Source of the DNA: a virus
IMG/VR virus record: IMGVR_UViG_3300043827_000628
Coordinates: 1 to 64,000 of that record
DNA: 64,000 nt
Strand: one strand, 5' to 3'
The notes under the pieces are model-generated. The model was not told the origin of the DNA and ran no database searches. It was given only the letters and a program-made list of their open reading frames with translations. The translations under genes and the position numbers were made by a program. Shown one piece after another: positions 7,500-15,608 of the stretch (its first letter is position 1; each line of letters opens with the position of its first letter).

Positions 7500-7509
7500 T
7501 TATTTACAC
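7500..7509 (-). promoter_or_regulatory. GTGTAA-class promoter motif
   Basis: GTGTAAATAA on the minus strand. The first G is 17 bases before the start codon at 7492. It is one half of a divergent pair with 7525, the clearest evidence that the motif is directional. Confidence 0.6.
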
Positions 7510-7524
7510 ATTATTTAGTATTTC

Positions 7525-7534
7525 GTGTAAATAT
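7525..7534 (+). promoter_or_regulatory. GTGTAA-class promoter motif
   Basis: GTGTAAATAT on the plus strand, 24 bases before the phoH start. It is paired with the opposite-strand copy at 7500-7509 in a 56-base intergenic region. Confidence 0.6.
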
Positions 7535-7548
7535 GAATATAAAGTTTA

Positions 7549-8292
7549 ATGTCTAAAAAACACAAGCAAAAGTCACAAGACAAGTCGCCAATAGTTCCTC
7601 AAAGAGATAAAATTGAAGGTTTTTTAGATGTTCGCGAATTACAATGGACTCATAACCAAAAAAAATTCATAGAATTAATACAGAATAAAGAAACAAAAGT
7701 CGTATTCTGTAAGGGACCAGCGGGCACAGCTAAGAGTTTATTATCTGTATATTCTGCTTTAAAAACCCTTAGTGATAAGAAAATAGGCGAGATTTTCTAT
7801 ATACGTAATCCAGTAGAGAGTTCTACCCACAATCTTGGATTTTTAAAAGGCGATCTGCATAGCAAGTTAGACCCATATTTACAACCATTAATGGATAAAT
7901 TACATGAATTATTGCCAAAACAACAAGTTGAGAGATTATTAAGGGAAGAAAGAGTAAAGGGTCTTCCCGTAGGATTCCTTAGAGGATTAAGCATAAATGC
8001 CAGTTATATAATATGTGACGAAGCTCAAAATTTAAGTATACATGATCTACTATTAATAACTACGAGAATGGGTAGATTTAGTAAATTAATACTAATTGGC
8101 GACATTAGACAATCAGATATTAAAAATAGTGGTTTTGAAAATATATATAATTTATTTGATGATAAGAAAAGTAAAGATAAGGGAATATATACATTTAAAT
8201 TTGGTACAGATGATATTATGAGAAATGATATTCTTGGCTATATTATTGAAAAATTTGAAGAACTATCTGCCAAGAACAGTACACGTAAATAA
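7549..8292 (+). CDS. phoH: PhoH-like ATPase
   Basis: A 247-residue P-loop ATPase of the PhoH family, related to superfamily 1 helicase cores and very common in marine and freshwater phages. Walker A is CKGPAGTAKSLL (about residues 53-64). Next come the family segment RNPVESSTHNLGFLKGDL and Walker B with IICDEAQNLS, then LILIGDIRQSD. A role in RNA metabolism or phosphate-stress response has been proposed for the family but is not established. It opens the rightward block leading to terminase and portal, preceded by a GTGTAA motif. Confidence 0.9.
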   Translation: MSKKHKQKSQDKSPIVPQRDKIEGFLDVRELQWTHNQKKFIELIQNKETKVVFCKGPAGTAKSLLSVYSALKTLSDKKIGEIFYIRNPVESSTHNLGFLKGDLHSKLDPYLQPLMDKLHELLPKQQVERLLREERVKGLPVGFLRGLSINASYIICDEAQNLSIHDLLLITTRMGRFSKLILIGDIRQSDIKNSGFENIYNLFDDKKSKDKGIYTFKFGTDDIMRNDILGYIIEKFEELSAKNSTRK

Positions 8293-8338
8293 AGTTTAAA
8301 ATTAGAAAAAAGTATATTTAGAACCTATAATCTTACAT

Positions 8339-8710
8339 ATGCCAAAAATATATTGTAGTAATTGCGGTAATCTAATCCAATATAATGATGTTAAACCCAA
8401 TTTTTGTCAAAAATGTGGAGCAAATATAGCTTCTGGAAAAGTACAAATTAGTGCACAACCGCAAATAAAAATTATTCAAGAGTCTAGACCAAGAGTCAGC
8501 AATTTAAATTGGGATATAGAAATACAAAAACCTAGAGGCGAAAAACTAAAAGATTTAGCTAAAGGGGAAAAGGTTAATATTGATTTTAGGCAGACAGATG
8601 AAAATCTTTCTAAAGAAGAATTTCTAAAACAATTTCAAAAAGAAGCAGGTACTTTACGCAGAGGAAATCAAAATTATCAAGCTTCTGATGAAGAACCAGA
8701 AGATGCGTGA
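8339..8710 (+). CDS. zinc ribbon protein
   Basis: A 123-residue protein with an N-terminal zinc ribbon of four cysteines (C6, C9, C23, C26; CSNCG and CQKCG). The remainder is charged and probably disordered (QPQIKIIQESRPRVSN, then an acidic C-terminus ASDEEPEDA). It overlaps the start of the second sigma-like gene (GTGA), so the two are translationally coupled. It might work with that factor as a transcription co-factor; this is inferred from coupling only. A TATAAT lies about 10 bases before the start. Confidence 0.65.
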   Translation: MPKIYCSNCGNLIQYNDVKPNFCQKCGANIASGKVQISAQPQIKIIQESRPRVSNLNWDIEIQKPRGEKLKDLAKGEKVNIDFRQTDENLSKEEFLKQFQKEAGTLRRGNQNYQASDEEPEDA

Positions 8711-9384
8711 AAAAACCAACATTTGAAAATAAATTCAACGAAATAAATACTGAAATCTACAAGCGAAAGCATAAGTGGAATTTAACATCACTTGCTTGGA
8801 TGGACTTTGATGATGTTGCACAAATTTTAAGAATACATATACATAAAAAATGGAATATGTATGATCCAAAACAGCCACTTGCTCCTTGGATTAATAGAAT
8901 TGTTAGTAATCAAATCAAAAATCTTATTCGTAATAATTACGGAAATTATTCTCGTCCATGTTTAAAGTGTGCAGCTGCAGAAAATGAGGAACATTGTAAT
9001 ATTTATGGCAAACAATGTAATGCTTGTCCACTTTATGCTGCTTGGGAAAAGAATAAGAAGAACGCGCATGATACTAAATTACCACTCGCTTTAGAAAATC
9101 ATACTAAAGAAGTTCATGAGATGCAAGATGGTAAAATTAATATTGAAGAGAGTGCAAATAACATCCATCGTAAAATGCAGCAAGTATTAAAACCAACTGA
9201 ATGGAAAGTATATAAACTTTTATATATTGAACACAAGGATGAAGATCAAGTCGCTGCAAGCATGGGTTACAAAACTAATGAAAAAAATCGTGCTCCTGGA
9301 TATAAGCAAGTACAGAATATTAAAAAAACTATAATGACAAAAGTAAAAAAATATATTTATAGCGATGAAATAGACATTCAATGA
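8707..9384 (+). CDS. sigma-like transcription factor with cysteine-rich insert
   Basis: A 225-residue protein. Residues about 35-80 (DFDDVAQILRIHIHKKWNMYDPKQPLAPWINRIVSNQIKNLIRNNY) resemble sigma region 2, with the P-L-A-P-W-I-x-R-I pattern. A cysteine-rich insert follows (CLKC, then CNIYGKQCNACPLY, six Cys). The C-terminal part (LKPTEWKVYKLLYIEHKDEDQVAASMGYKT, then KQVQNIKKTIMTKVKKYI) resembles region 4 with a helix-turn-helix. It could be a late sigma factor analogous to T4 gp55. The start is GTG. It is located just before the packaging genes. Confidence 0.65.
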   Translation: MKKPTFENKFNEINTEIYKRKHKWNLTSLAWMDFDDVAQILRIHIHKKWNMYDPKQPLAPWINRIVSNQIKNLIRNNYGNYSRPCLKCAAAENEEHCNIYGKQCNACPLYAAWEKNKKNAHDTKLPLALENHTKEVHEMQDGKINIEESANNIHRKMQQVLKPTEWKVYKLLYIEHKDEDQVAASMGYKTNEKNRAPGYKQVQNIKKTIMTKVKKYIYSDEIDIQ

Positions 9385-10460
9385 ATGATGTAATTTTAAC
9401 AGATGATCATAAAAAGAAAATTCTTGATGAATGGAATTCTAGACCTTCTAATCCTCCTTCTCTTGCAGAATTAACTAAATTAATATTTGGAGAAGGATTT
9501 GATGGTCGAAGTCAGCAAGGCAAATTAATTAAAAATTATCTTGCTTCAAGACAGATCATTCCAAAAAAAAGCCATGAATATGAAGCTAAAGGATTAATTG
9601 AGCTTACTGAAGAGCAAAAAGAATATGTAAGTAATAATTGCTCCACAATGACAGCTGTAGAGATGGCTAGAATAATATTTAAAAATAATGATCTTACAAA
9701 TTTAAACCAAGAAACAAGAACTGTGGGCGAATATATTAAAACTTTAGATACTAAAATAGTATATTCTAATCCTAATGAAATACCAGAAGGAAATTATAAA
9801 CCTCCAACAACCCAAAATAGATGTTTAGCTAGAATTAATAAATATGTTCATGAAGGTATTGATGAGGCTAAATTAACAGGAAAACAAAAAAGAGATATAC
9901 AATCTTTAATTGGATATCTTCATACGTATCGCTTTTTACATCAAATTAATACGTATCAGGACGAAAGTGAAAGAGAATTATTTGAGAGTAGTTTTATAAG
10001 ATACACTTTTGATAAAAATGATCTTACTCAAGAGGAAGTAGATCAATATATTGTTCTTGCTACAGAGGTGGTTATATCATCTAATATACAAGAAACAATC
10101 CAAGCTCTTCAGTTACAACTTGATCAAGCTGTAGAATCTGGAGATAGAATTTCAATGTCTCTCGTAGAAGCTATTAGCACTGCTCGAAATGAATATAATC
10201 AATCTGTTACTAGACAACAGAAACTTTTAAGCGATCTTAAAGTAAAACGAAGCGAAAGATTAAGTAGGCAAGTAAAAGAAAATGCATCAATATTAAATCT
10301 TGTTGAACTTTGGAAAGAAGAAGAAAGTAGAAAAGAAATGATCCGATTAGCAGAGATGCGTAAAGAATTGCTTGCTAAAGAAGTAGAAAGACTAAGTACC
10401 ATAGATGAAGTTAAAGCTAGAATTATGGGTATATCTAAGGATGAAGTCTTGAACGGCTGA
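9381..10460 (+). CDS. putative small terminase subunit / coiled-coil protein
   Basis: A 359-residue protein with two repeated N-terminal helix-turn-helix-like segments (about residues 3-55 and 72-130; compare LAELTKLIFGEGFDGRSQQGKLIKNYL with AVEMARIIFKNNDLTNLNQETRTVGEYI). A long C-terminal coiled coil follows (about residues 225-345, with heptads such as LQLQLDQAVE and LLSDLKVKRSERLSRQV). DNA-binding plus oligomerisation domains directly upstream of the nuclease and TerL fit a small terminase, but no family match is recognised. The start overlaps the upstream stop (ATGA). Confidence 0.45.
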   Translation: MNDVILTDDHKKKILDEWNSRPSNPPSLAELTKLIFGEGFDGRSQQGKLIKNYLASRQIIPKKSHEYEAKGLIELTEEQKEYVSNNCSTMTAVEMARIIFKNNDLTNLNQETRTVGEYIKTLDTKIVYSNPNEIPEGNYKPPTTQNRCLARINKYVHEGIDEAKLTGKQKRDIQSLIGYLHTYRFLHQINTYQDESERELFESSFIRYTFDKNDLTQEEVDQYIVLATEVVISSNIQETIQALQLQLDQAVESGDRISMSLVEAISTARNEYNQSVTRQQKLLSDLKVKRSERLSRQVKENASILNLVELWKEEESRKEMIRLAEMRKELLAKEVERLSTIDEVKARIMGISKDEVLNG

Positions 10461-10461
10461 A

Positions 10462-11394
10462 ATGCAAATTGAATGTAAAATTTGTAATGAAATTTTTGCA
10501 GTAGATAAATTTCTTCATCTGCATTTAAAAGCTCATAAAATAACTACTGCAAAATATTATCAAAAGTATTATCCAAGACATGACATTTTGTCTGGAGAGA
10601 TGATTAATTTTAAAAATAAAGATCAATATTTTATAGATGATTTTAATAATAAAAATAATCTAAAAGCTTATGTAAAAAATTTAGAACCAGAAAAGTTAGA
10701 AGAGTTTCTAAAAGGTTTACTGCTTAAAAGAAAAGAAAGAAAGAATCTTATTTATTCTCCAACTCAAGTAGAATTAAGGTCTTTAATTATGCCCTCCATT
10801 GTTACTTTTAATAAATATAAATTAAATTATTATAAAATATGTGAAGATATTGGTTTGAAAAATAAATTTCAAAAATATAATAATGAAGAGTTAAAATTTG
10901 AAGAATCTGACAAATATCAAATAATGATTGATACTAGAGAGCAAAATCCTTTAAGATTTAGATATCAGCAACAAGTAGTTAAATTAGATTTTGGAGACTA
11001 TACATTAAATGATATTGAAAAGTGTTGCTTTACAGCTATAGAAAGAAAGAATTTATCTGATTTCATCGGCACTATGAGTGCAGGTTACGATAGATTTAAT
11101 AATGAGATAGAACGAGCTAAAAACGCTAATTACTACCTTGTAATACTAATTGAAGAGTCTTTAGCAGATTCTCTCTCATTTAATTATTTACCTCATATAT
11201 CCAAAAAGATTAAAGCTACTCCAGAGTTTATATTTCATAGAGTAAGAGAATTAAATCAAAGATATGATAATATACAATTTGTATTTGCTGATGGCAGAAG
11301 AAAGGCTTCTGAATTGCTTGTCAAAATATTGACTGGCAATTGCTTTCATAAAAAATATGATTTGCAATTATTAGTTGATCTGGGTATAATTTAG
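10462..11394 (+). CDS. zinc-finger / ERCC4-type nuclease fusion
   Basis: A 310-residue protein. The N-terminus carries a C2H2-type finger (C5, C8, H21, H25) of the MucR/Ros kind. The C-terminal half is an ERCC4 (XPF-type) nuclease: IMIDTREQNPL (Asp157), LDFGDYTLN (178-180), and the catalytic IERKNLSDFIGTM (ERK at 194-196), followed by a cyclable helical region. Such nucleases cut branched or structured DNA. Its location between the putative small terminase and TerL suggests a role in resolving branched concatemers before packaging, or in recombination; this is inference. Confidence 0.8.
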   Translation: MQIECKICNEIFAVDKFLHLHLKAHKITTAKYYQKYYPRHDILSGEMINFKNKDQYFIDDFNNKNNLKAYVKNLEPEKLEEFLKGLLLKRKERKNLIYSPTQVELRSLIMPSIVTFNKYKLNYYKICEDIGLKNKFQKYNNEELKFEESDKYQIMIDTREQNPLRFRYQQQVVKLDFGDYTLNDIEKCCFTAIERKNLSDFIGTMSAGYDRFNNEIERAKNANYYLVILIEESLADSLSFNYLPHISKKIKATPEFIFHRVRELNQRYDNIQFVFADGRRKASELLVKILTGNCFHKKYDLQLLVDLGII

Positions 11395-11395
11395 T

Positions 11396-13228
11396 ATGTG
11401 GCATTGTCCAGAAAAATATATTAGAAAAGATTTAATAGACATCAATAAACAGTTATTGCAAATCAAAGGGCCCATGCTGGATAAAGAAGCTAAAGTAAGT
11501 TTAGCTAAATTTTTAAGAGCAAATCTAGGATTAACTACGGAGTTAATTAGTGGAATAAAATTATCTCCTTATCAAGAAGTTAATTTAAAAGCTTTTTTTA
11601 ATCGTAATTTTAATATGTGCGTATGGGGCCGAGGATGTTCTAAATCATTTATTGCAAGCGTATATTGTTTCTTACAATGCATATTTGAACCTAATTCAAA
11701 AATATTAATTGCTGGTCCAACATTTCGAACAGCTAGAAATATTTTTACTAACTTAGAAAAAATTGTTAATAGCAAAGAAGCTCAATTACTACAACAAGCT
11801 TTTGGTATTAAAAGCAAAAGAAACGATCTATTTGAATGGGAGATTAATGGCGGTAATATTGTGGCTATTCCTCTCAATGGTGAAAAAGTCCGAGGTTTTC
11901 GAGCTAATGTTCTTGTGCTTGACGAGTTTTTACTTATACCAGAAGATATCATTAAAAATGTATTGATGCCATTCTTAGTAGCGCCACAGAATATGAAAGA
12001 GCGTATTCAAATTAGAGAAATGGAAGATAAACTTATACAGGAAGGTATAATGAAAGAAGAAGACAGAATGGTATTTCCAAATAAATCAAAGATGATAGCA
12101 TTATCTTCTGCTAGTTATACATTCGAGAACCTTTACAAGACATACAAAGAGTGGATTGCAAATATTTATTCTGAAGAAGCGGTTAAAGATGCTACATACT
12201 TTGTAAGCCAAATGGGATACGAAGCTTTGCCAGAAGAAATGGTTGATAAAACAATTATTGAAGAAGCTCAAGCTGGTGGCTTAAGTCATAGTGGATTTCT
12301 TAGAGAATATTGCGCTCAATTTACAGATGGTAGTGATAGTTATTTTTCAGCTAAAAAAATGCATGAATGTACTATACCAGATGGTGATTCTCCTACTTCA
12401 AAAATTTATGGCGATAAAGATAAAAAATATATACTCGCTATTGATCCTAGTTTTAGTAATAGTCCAAGCTCAGATTATTTTGCTATGAGTATTATTGAAT
12501 TGGATGAAGAAAAGAAAGATGGCATACTTGTACATTCTTATGCTGTAGCTGGTGGAGATTTAAAGAATCATATAATATACTTTCATTATCTTATGACAAA
12601 CTTTAATGTAGATATGGTTATCATTGATAATGCAGGTTATCAGTTTATTGATTCTGCAAATGAAAATGAATTATTCCGCAAGTCTGGAATAGAATTAAAA
12701 TTCTTTGAAGTTAACTCTGATACTGAAAGCGTTGAGTATGATCGCATGATTAAAGATGCAAAAAGACAATACAATAAAGAAACAAAAAGAATTTGTTTTA
12801 AACAGATGTTTACTACTGATTTCATACGCAAAGGAAATGAATATCTACAAGCATCTATAGATCATAAAAAGATATGGTTTGCTAGCCGTATATGTGCTAA
12901 TGGAGAAGCTTTTGGAAGAGTCACGGGTTCGAATCTAAATATTGAAACAACTGGTTTTGATAATTTGATAGATTTTGTGGAAAATCAAGATGATATGATA
13001 TATGGTACTAAAAAGGAATGCAATCTTATAGAAGTAAGAAGTACAAGCCGTGGAATCCAATCATTTGATTTGCCTCAACACCTTAAACGAAATACCAGCG
13101 CACACAGAGCTAGAAAAGACAGATATACAGCTCTTATGTTGGGAAATTGGGCAAGTAAAATTTTCTTTGATATGGCTAAAGTACAAGATAAAGTTGAAAA
13201 TGAAACATTTAGACCTATAATGTTATAA
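11396..13228 (+). CDS. terL: terminase large subunit
   Basis: A 610-residue packaging motor. The ATPase domain has Walker A WGRGCSKSFIA (about residues 77-87), Walker B NVLVLDEFLLIP (about 169-180), and a coupling segment KSKMIALSSASYTFENLYKTY. The RNase H-like nuclease domain begins at about residue 345 with LAIDPSFSNSPSSDYFAMSII (catalytic Asp). A second acidic site is at VDMVIIDNAGYQF, and the third is probably in the TGFDNLIDF region. Length and order are typical of T4-like TerL. It is followed by the portal gene with a GTGTAA motif between them. Confidence 0.92.
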   Translation: MWHCPEKYIRKDLIDINKQLLQIKGPMLDKEAKVSLAKFLRANLGLTTELISGIKLSPYQEVNLKAFFNRNFNMCVWGRGCSKSFIASVYCFLQCIFEPNSKILIAGPTFRTARNIFTNLEKIVNSKEAQLLQQAFGIKSKRNDLFEWEINGGNIVAIPLNGEKVRGFRANVLVLDEFLLIPEDIIKNVLMPFLVAPQNMKERIQIREMEDKLIQEGIMKEEDRMVFPNKSKMIALSSASYTFENLYKTYKEWIANIYSEEAVKDATYFVSQMGYEALPEEMVDKTIIEEAQAGGLSHSGFLREYCAQFTDGSDSYFSAKKMHECTIPDGDSPTSKIYGDKDKKYILAIDPSFSNSPSSDYFAMSIIELDEEKKDGILVHSYAVAGGDLKNHIIYFHYLMTNFNVDMVIIDNAGYQFIDSANENELFRKSGIELKFFEVNSDTESVEYDRMIKDAKRQYNKETKRICFKQMFTTDFIRKGNEYLQASIDHKKIWFASRICANGEAFGRVTGSNLNIETTGFDNLIDFVENQDDMIYGTKKECNLIEVRSTSRGIQSFDLPQHLKRNTSAHRARKDRYTALMLGNWASKIFFDMAKVQDKVENETFRPIML

Positions 13229-13232
13229 ATAG

Positions 13233-13242
13233 GTGTAATTTT
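13233..13242 (+). promoter_or_regulatory. GTGTAA-class promoter motif
   Basis: GTGTAATTTT in the 29-base gap between TerL and portal, with its first G 25 bases before the portal ATG. It suggests separate late transcription of the portal gene. Confidence 0.5.
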
Positions 13243-13257
13243 TAAAAATAACTAAAA

Positions 13258-15138
13258 ATGGCTAAAAAAGACGAAAATAACCCAAAACTAACTAACTTTA
13301 CTACTAGCACAGAGCCTCTTATGGCTGGATCTGGATTTAAAGAAATAAAAGCTAGTGATAAAGCTCGTAGAAACAGAGCTGGTACTATAGAGAGAACAGA
13401 TAAATACTCTAATATATCGAATGGATTAATACCATTTAATAGAGCAGCTAACAATATTTATAGTGCTTCTAATATGGACATAAGAGACGCTGTTATTTTA
13501 TGTCAAAAATGCTATTATAATTTTGCTATATTTAGAAACACAGTTGATTTAATGACAGAGTTTAGCAGTAGCAAAATATATTTTAAAGGCGGTAGCCAAA
13601 AGAGTCGTGATTTTTTTGAAGCATTATTTGATAAAATTAATCTATGGAGTTTCCAAGATAAATTTTTTCGCGAATACTATCGCTCTGGAAATGTATTTAT
13701 ATATCGCTTTGATACTAACATTAAAGAAGATGATTTAATTAAAATTACTCAAACCTTTGGAGTTAGTAAAGCTGCTTCTGTTATTCTTCCTGCTAGATAT
13801 ATAATTATTAATCCTGCTGATATTCAAATTGGCGGTAATATAAGTTTTGTTACAAATAGATTTTATAAAGTATTAAGTGATTATGAATTAGAAAGACTTC
13901 GTCATCCAAGAACAGATGAAGATAAAGAAGTCTATGATTCTCTTCCTCAAGAAGTAAAAGACAACATTCAAAAGAAAACTAGTACAGCTACTATGCCTCT
14001 TGATACTCATAGACTTGTAGCTGTATTCTACAAGAAACAAGATTATGAACCATTTGCTGTTCCAATGGGATATCCTGTGCTTGAAGATATTAATGCTAAA
14101 GCTGAGATGCGTAAAATGGATATGGCAGTTACAAGAACAACTCAACAAGCAATTCTTCTTGTTACTATGGGAACAGATCCAGAAAAAGGCGGCGTTAATC
14201 AAAAAAATCTTGAAGCTATGCAATCTCTGTTTCAAAATGAAAGCGTTGGCAGAGTTCTTATAGCAGACTATACAACAAAAGCAGAGTTTGTTATTCCTGC
14301 TATTGCAGATATTCTTGATCCTAAAAAATATGAAGTAATTGATAAAGATATTCAAATTGGATTAAATAATATTTTAATTGGAAGTGAAAAATTTGCAAAT
14401 ACTAGCATTAAAGTTCAAGTATTTATTGAAAGATTAAAACAAGCTAGAGAAGCATTTATTAATGAGTTTCTTTTTCCAGAGATTGTAAGAATAAGTAAAG
14501 GTTTAGGATTTAAAAATTATCCCACTCCATACTTTGAAGACATTGATCTTAAAGATGATATTCAATATGCTAGAATATATAATAGATTAGTTGAGCTTGG
14601 AGTATTGACGCCAGAAGAAGGTCTTAAAGCTATTGAAACTGGTAGATTACCAGATCCAGAATCTTCTTTTGAGAGCCAAGTTAAATACAAAGAATTTCGT
14701 GATCAAGGATATTACAATCCAGTAATTGGCGGCAATCAGTCTCAATCTGGAAGACCTAGCGGTACAAATGGCATATCTCAAACATCTAAAAATATTTCTC
14801 CAGTTGGTACTGGAAAACAATCCAAAGCTGAATTTAGTTCTAAAAAAGTCACAGATAATTTCGCATTAGCTTCTTTGTTAGAAGACCATGTGACAGATTT
14901 AGTTAAGCAAAAATTTAAAATTAAGAGACTTAATAAGCAACAAAAATCCATCATAGACGATATTACAAAAATGATTATTGTTAATGAAAATTCAGATAAA
15001 TGGATTGAAAGTGCAAGTAGCTATGTAGAAAATCCAGTAGATAAGAATGAAGATAATATTAAATCTACAATTGAAATAGCTTCAAATCATCAAGTAGACA
15101 GCTATATAGCTGGTATATTAAGAAATAGTAAAGTTTAA
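13258..15138 (+). CDS. portal protein
   Basis: A 626-residue protein directly downstream of TerL, the usual place for portal. It has the family pattern of a charged N-terminus, then NMDIRDAVILCQKCYYNFAIFRNTVDLMTEFSSSKIYFKGG (wing/clip entry), a central stem region (KMDMAVTRTTQQAILLVTMG), EKFANTSIKVQVFIERLKQAREAFINEFLFPEIVRI near residue 375-410, and DDIQYARIYNRLVELGVLTPEEGLKAIETGRLPD, typical of phage portals. The C-terminal 120 residues are polar and variable. It would form the dodecameric DNA channel at one capsid vertex. Its stop shares TTAA with the convergent gene. Confidence 0.85.
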   Translation: MAKKDENNPKLTNFTTSTEPLMAGSGFKEIKASDKARRNRAGTIERTDKYSNISNGLIPFNRAANNIYSASNMDIRDAVILCQKCYYNFAIFRNTVDLMTEFSSSKIYFKGGSQKSRDFFEALFDKINLWSFQDKFFREYYRSGNVFIYRFDTNIKEDDLIKITQTFGVSKAASVILPARYIIINPADIQIGGNISFVTNRFYKVLSDYELERLRHPRTDEDKEVYDSLPQEVKDNIQKKTSTATMPLDTHRLVAVFYKKQDYEPFAVPMGYPVLEDINAKAEMRKMDMAVTRTTQQAILLVTMGTDPEKGGVNQKNLEAMQSLFQNESVGRVLIADYTTKAEFVIPAIADILDPKKYEVIDKDIQIGLNNILIGSEKFANTSIKVQVFIERLKQAREAFINEFLFPEIVRISKGLGFKNYPTPYFEDIDLKDDIQYARIYNRLVELGVLTPEEGLKAIETGRLPDPESSFESQVKYKEFRDQGYYNPVIGGNQSQSGRPSGTNGISQTSKNISPVGTGKQSKAEFSSKKVTDNFALASLLEDHVTDLVKQKFKIKRLNKQQKSIIDDITKMIIVNENSDKWIESASSYVENPVDKNEDNIKSTIEIASNHQVDSYIAGILRNSKV

Positions 15139-15590
15139 GATTCTGGAGTAGGTTCTACAATAGATTGTGGCGCTGGTTCAATAACCGGTATAACTGGCTT
15201 AGGATTATTTGTTTTAACTTCTAAACAGGCTGCTACATAAGAATTCATCTGAGAACTATCGCCATTTTGCATTTTTACAAAAGCATCTGCAAATTCACCA
15301 AGAGGAGGATAATTCTCTCTTCTTTTATTCAAAACATAATTTAATTTTCCTTCATAACTAATTTCATCTTTTTTATAAATTTTATAGCATTCTTTTTCTG
15401 TTAATTCATAATGACTAAAAGATACTGATTCTTTAGATGGGTCGTTAAATAATTGATTATCATAAAATTCTCTTAATACATAACCACCATCAAAATTTTT
15501 TGATATTAATCCCCAATTTTCAATTTCTTCTCTATAATGAGGTTCTCCTATGCTACCATTTGAAGATATATAAACATATAGTTTTTGCAT
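15135..15590 (-). CDS. fibre-associated / tail fibre chaperone-like protein
   Basis: A 151-residue protein downstream of the fibre genes. The C-terminal half (RRENYPPLGEFADAFVKMQNGDSSQMNSYVAACLEVKTNNPKP) follows the Y-P-P/S-x-x-x-x-x-D-A...V-K-x-x-x-P-K-P pattern common in short proteins encoded next to phage tail fibres, some of which are assembly chaperones. The last 20 residues are proline/glutamate-rich. The assignment rests on this pattern and on location. Its stop overlaps the portal stop in the palindrome TTAA. Confidence 0.5.
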   Translation of the reverse strand: MQKLYVYISSNGSIGEPHYREEIENWGLISKNFDGGYVLREFYDNQLFNDPSKESVSFSHYELTEKECYKIYKKDEISYEGKLNYVLNKRRENYPPLGEFADAFVKMQNGDSSQMNSYVAACLEVKTNNPKPVIPVIEPAPQSIVEPTPES

Positions 15591-15593
15591 ATA

Positions 15594-15604
15594 ATATATT
15601 ACAC
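15594..15604 (-). promoter_or_regulatory. GTGTAA-class promoter motif
   Basis: GTGTAATATAT on the minus strand, first G 14 bases before the ATG at 15590. No Shine-Dalgarno sequence lies between motif and start. Confidence 0.6.
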
Positions 15605-15608
15605 TCCT

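Noticed and set aside
13888-14355. Antisense frame of 155 codons within the portal gene
   Set aside because: The portal frame is well supported and continuous. The antisense product is low-complexity and phenylalanine/isoleucine-rich, as expected from reversed coding sequence.
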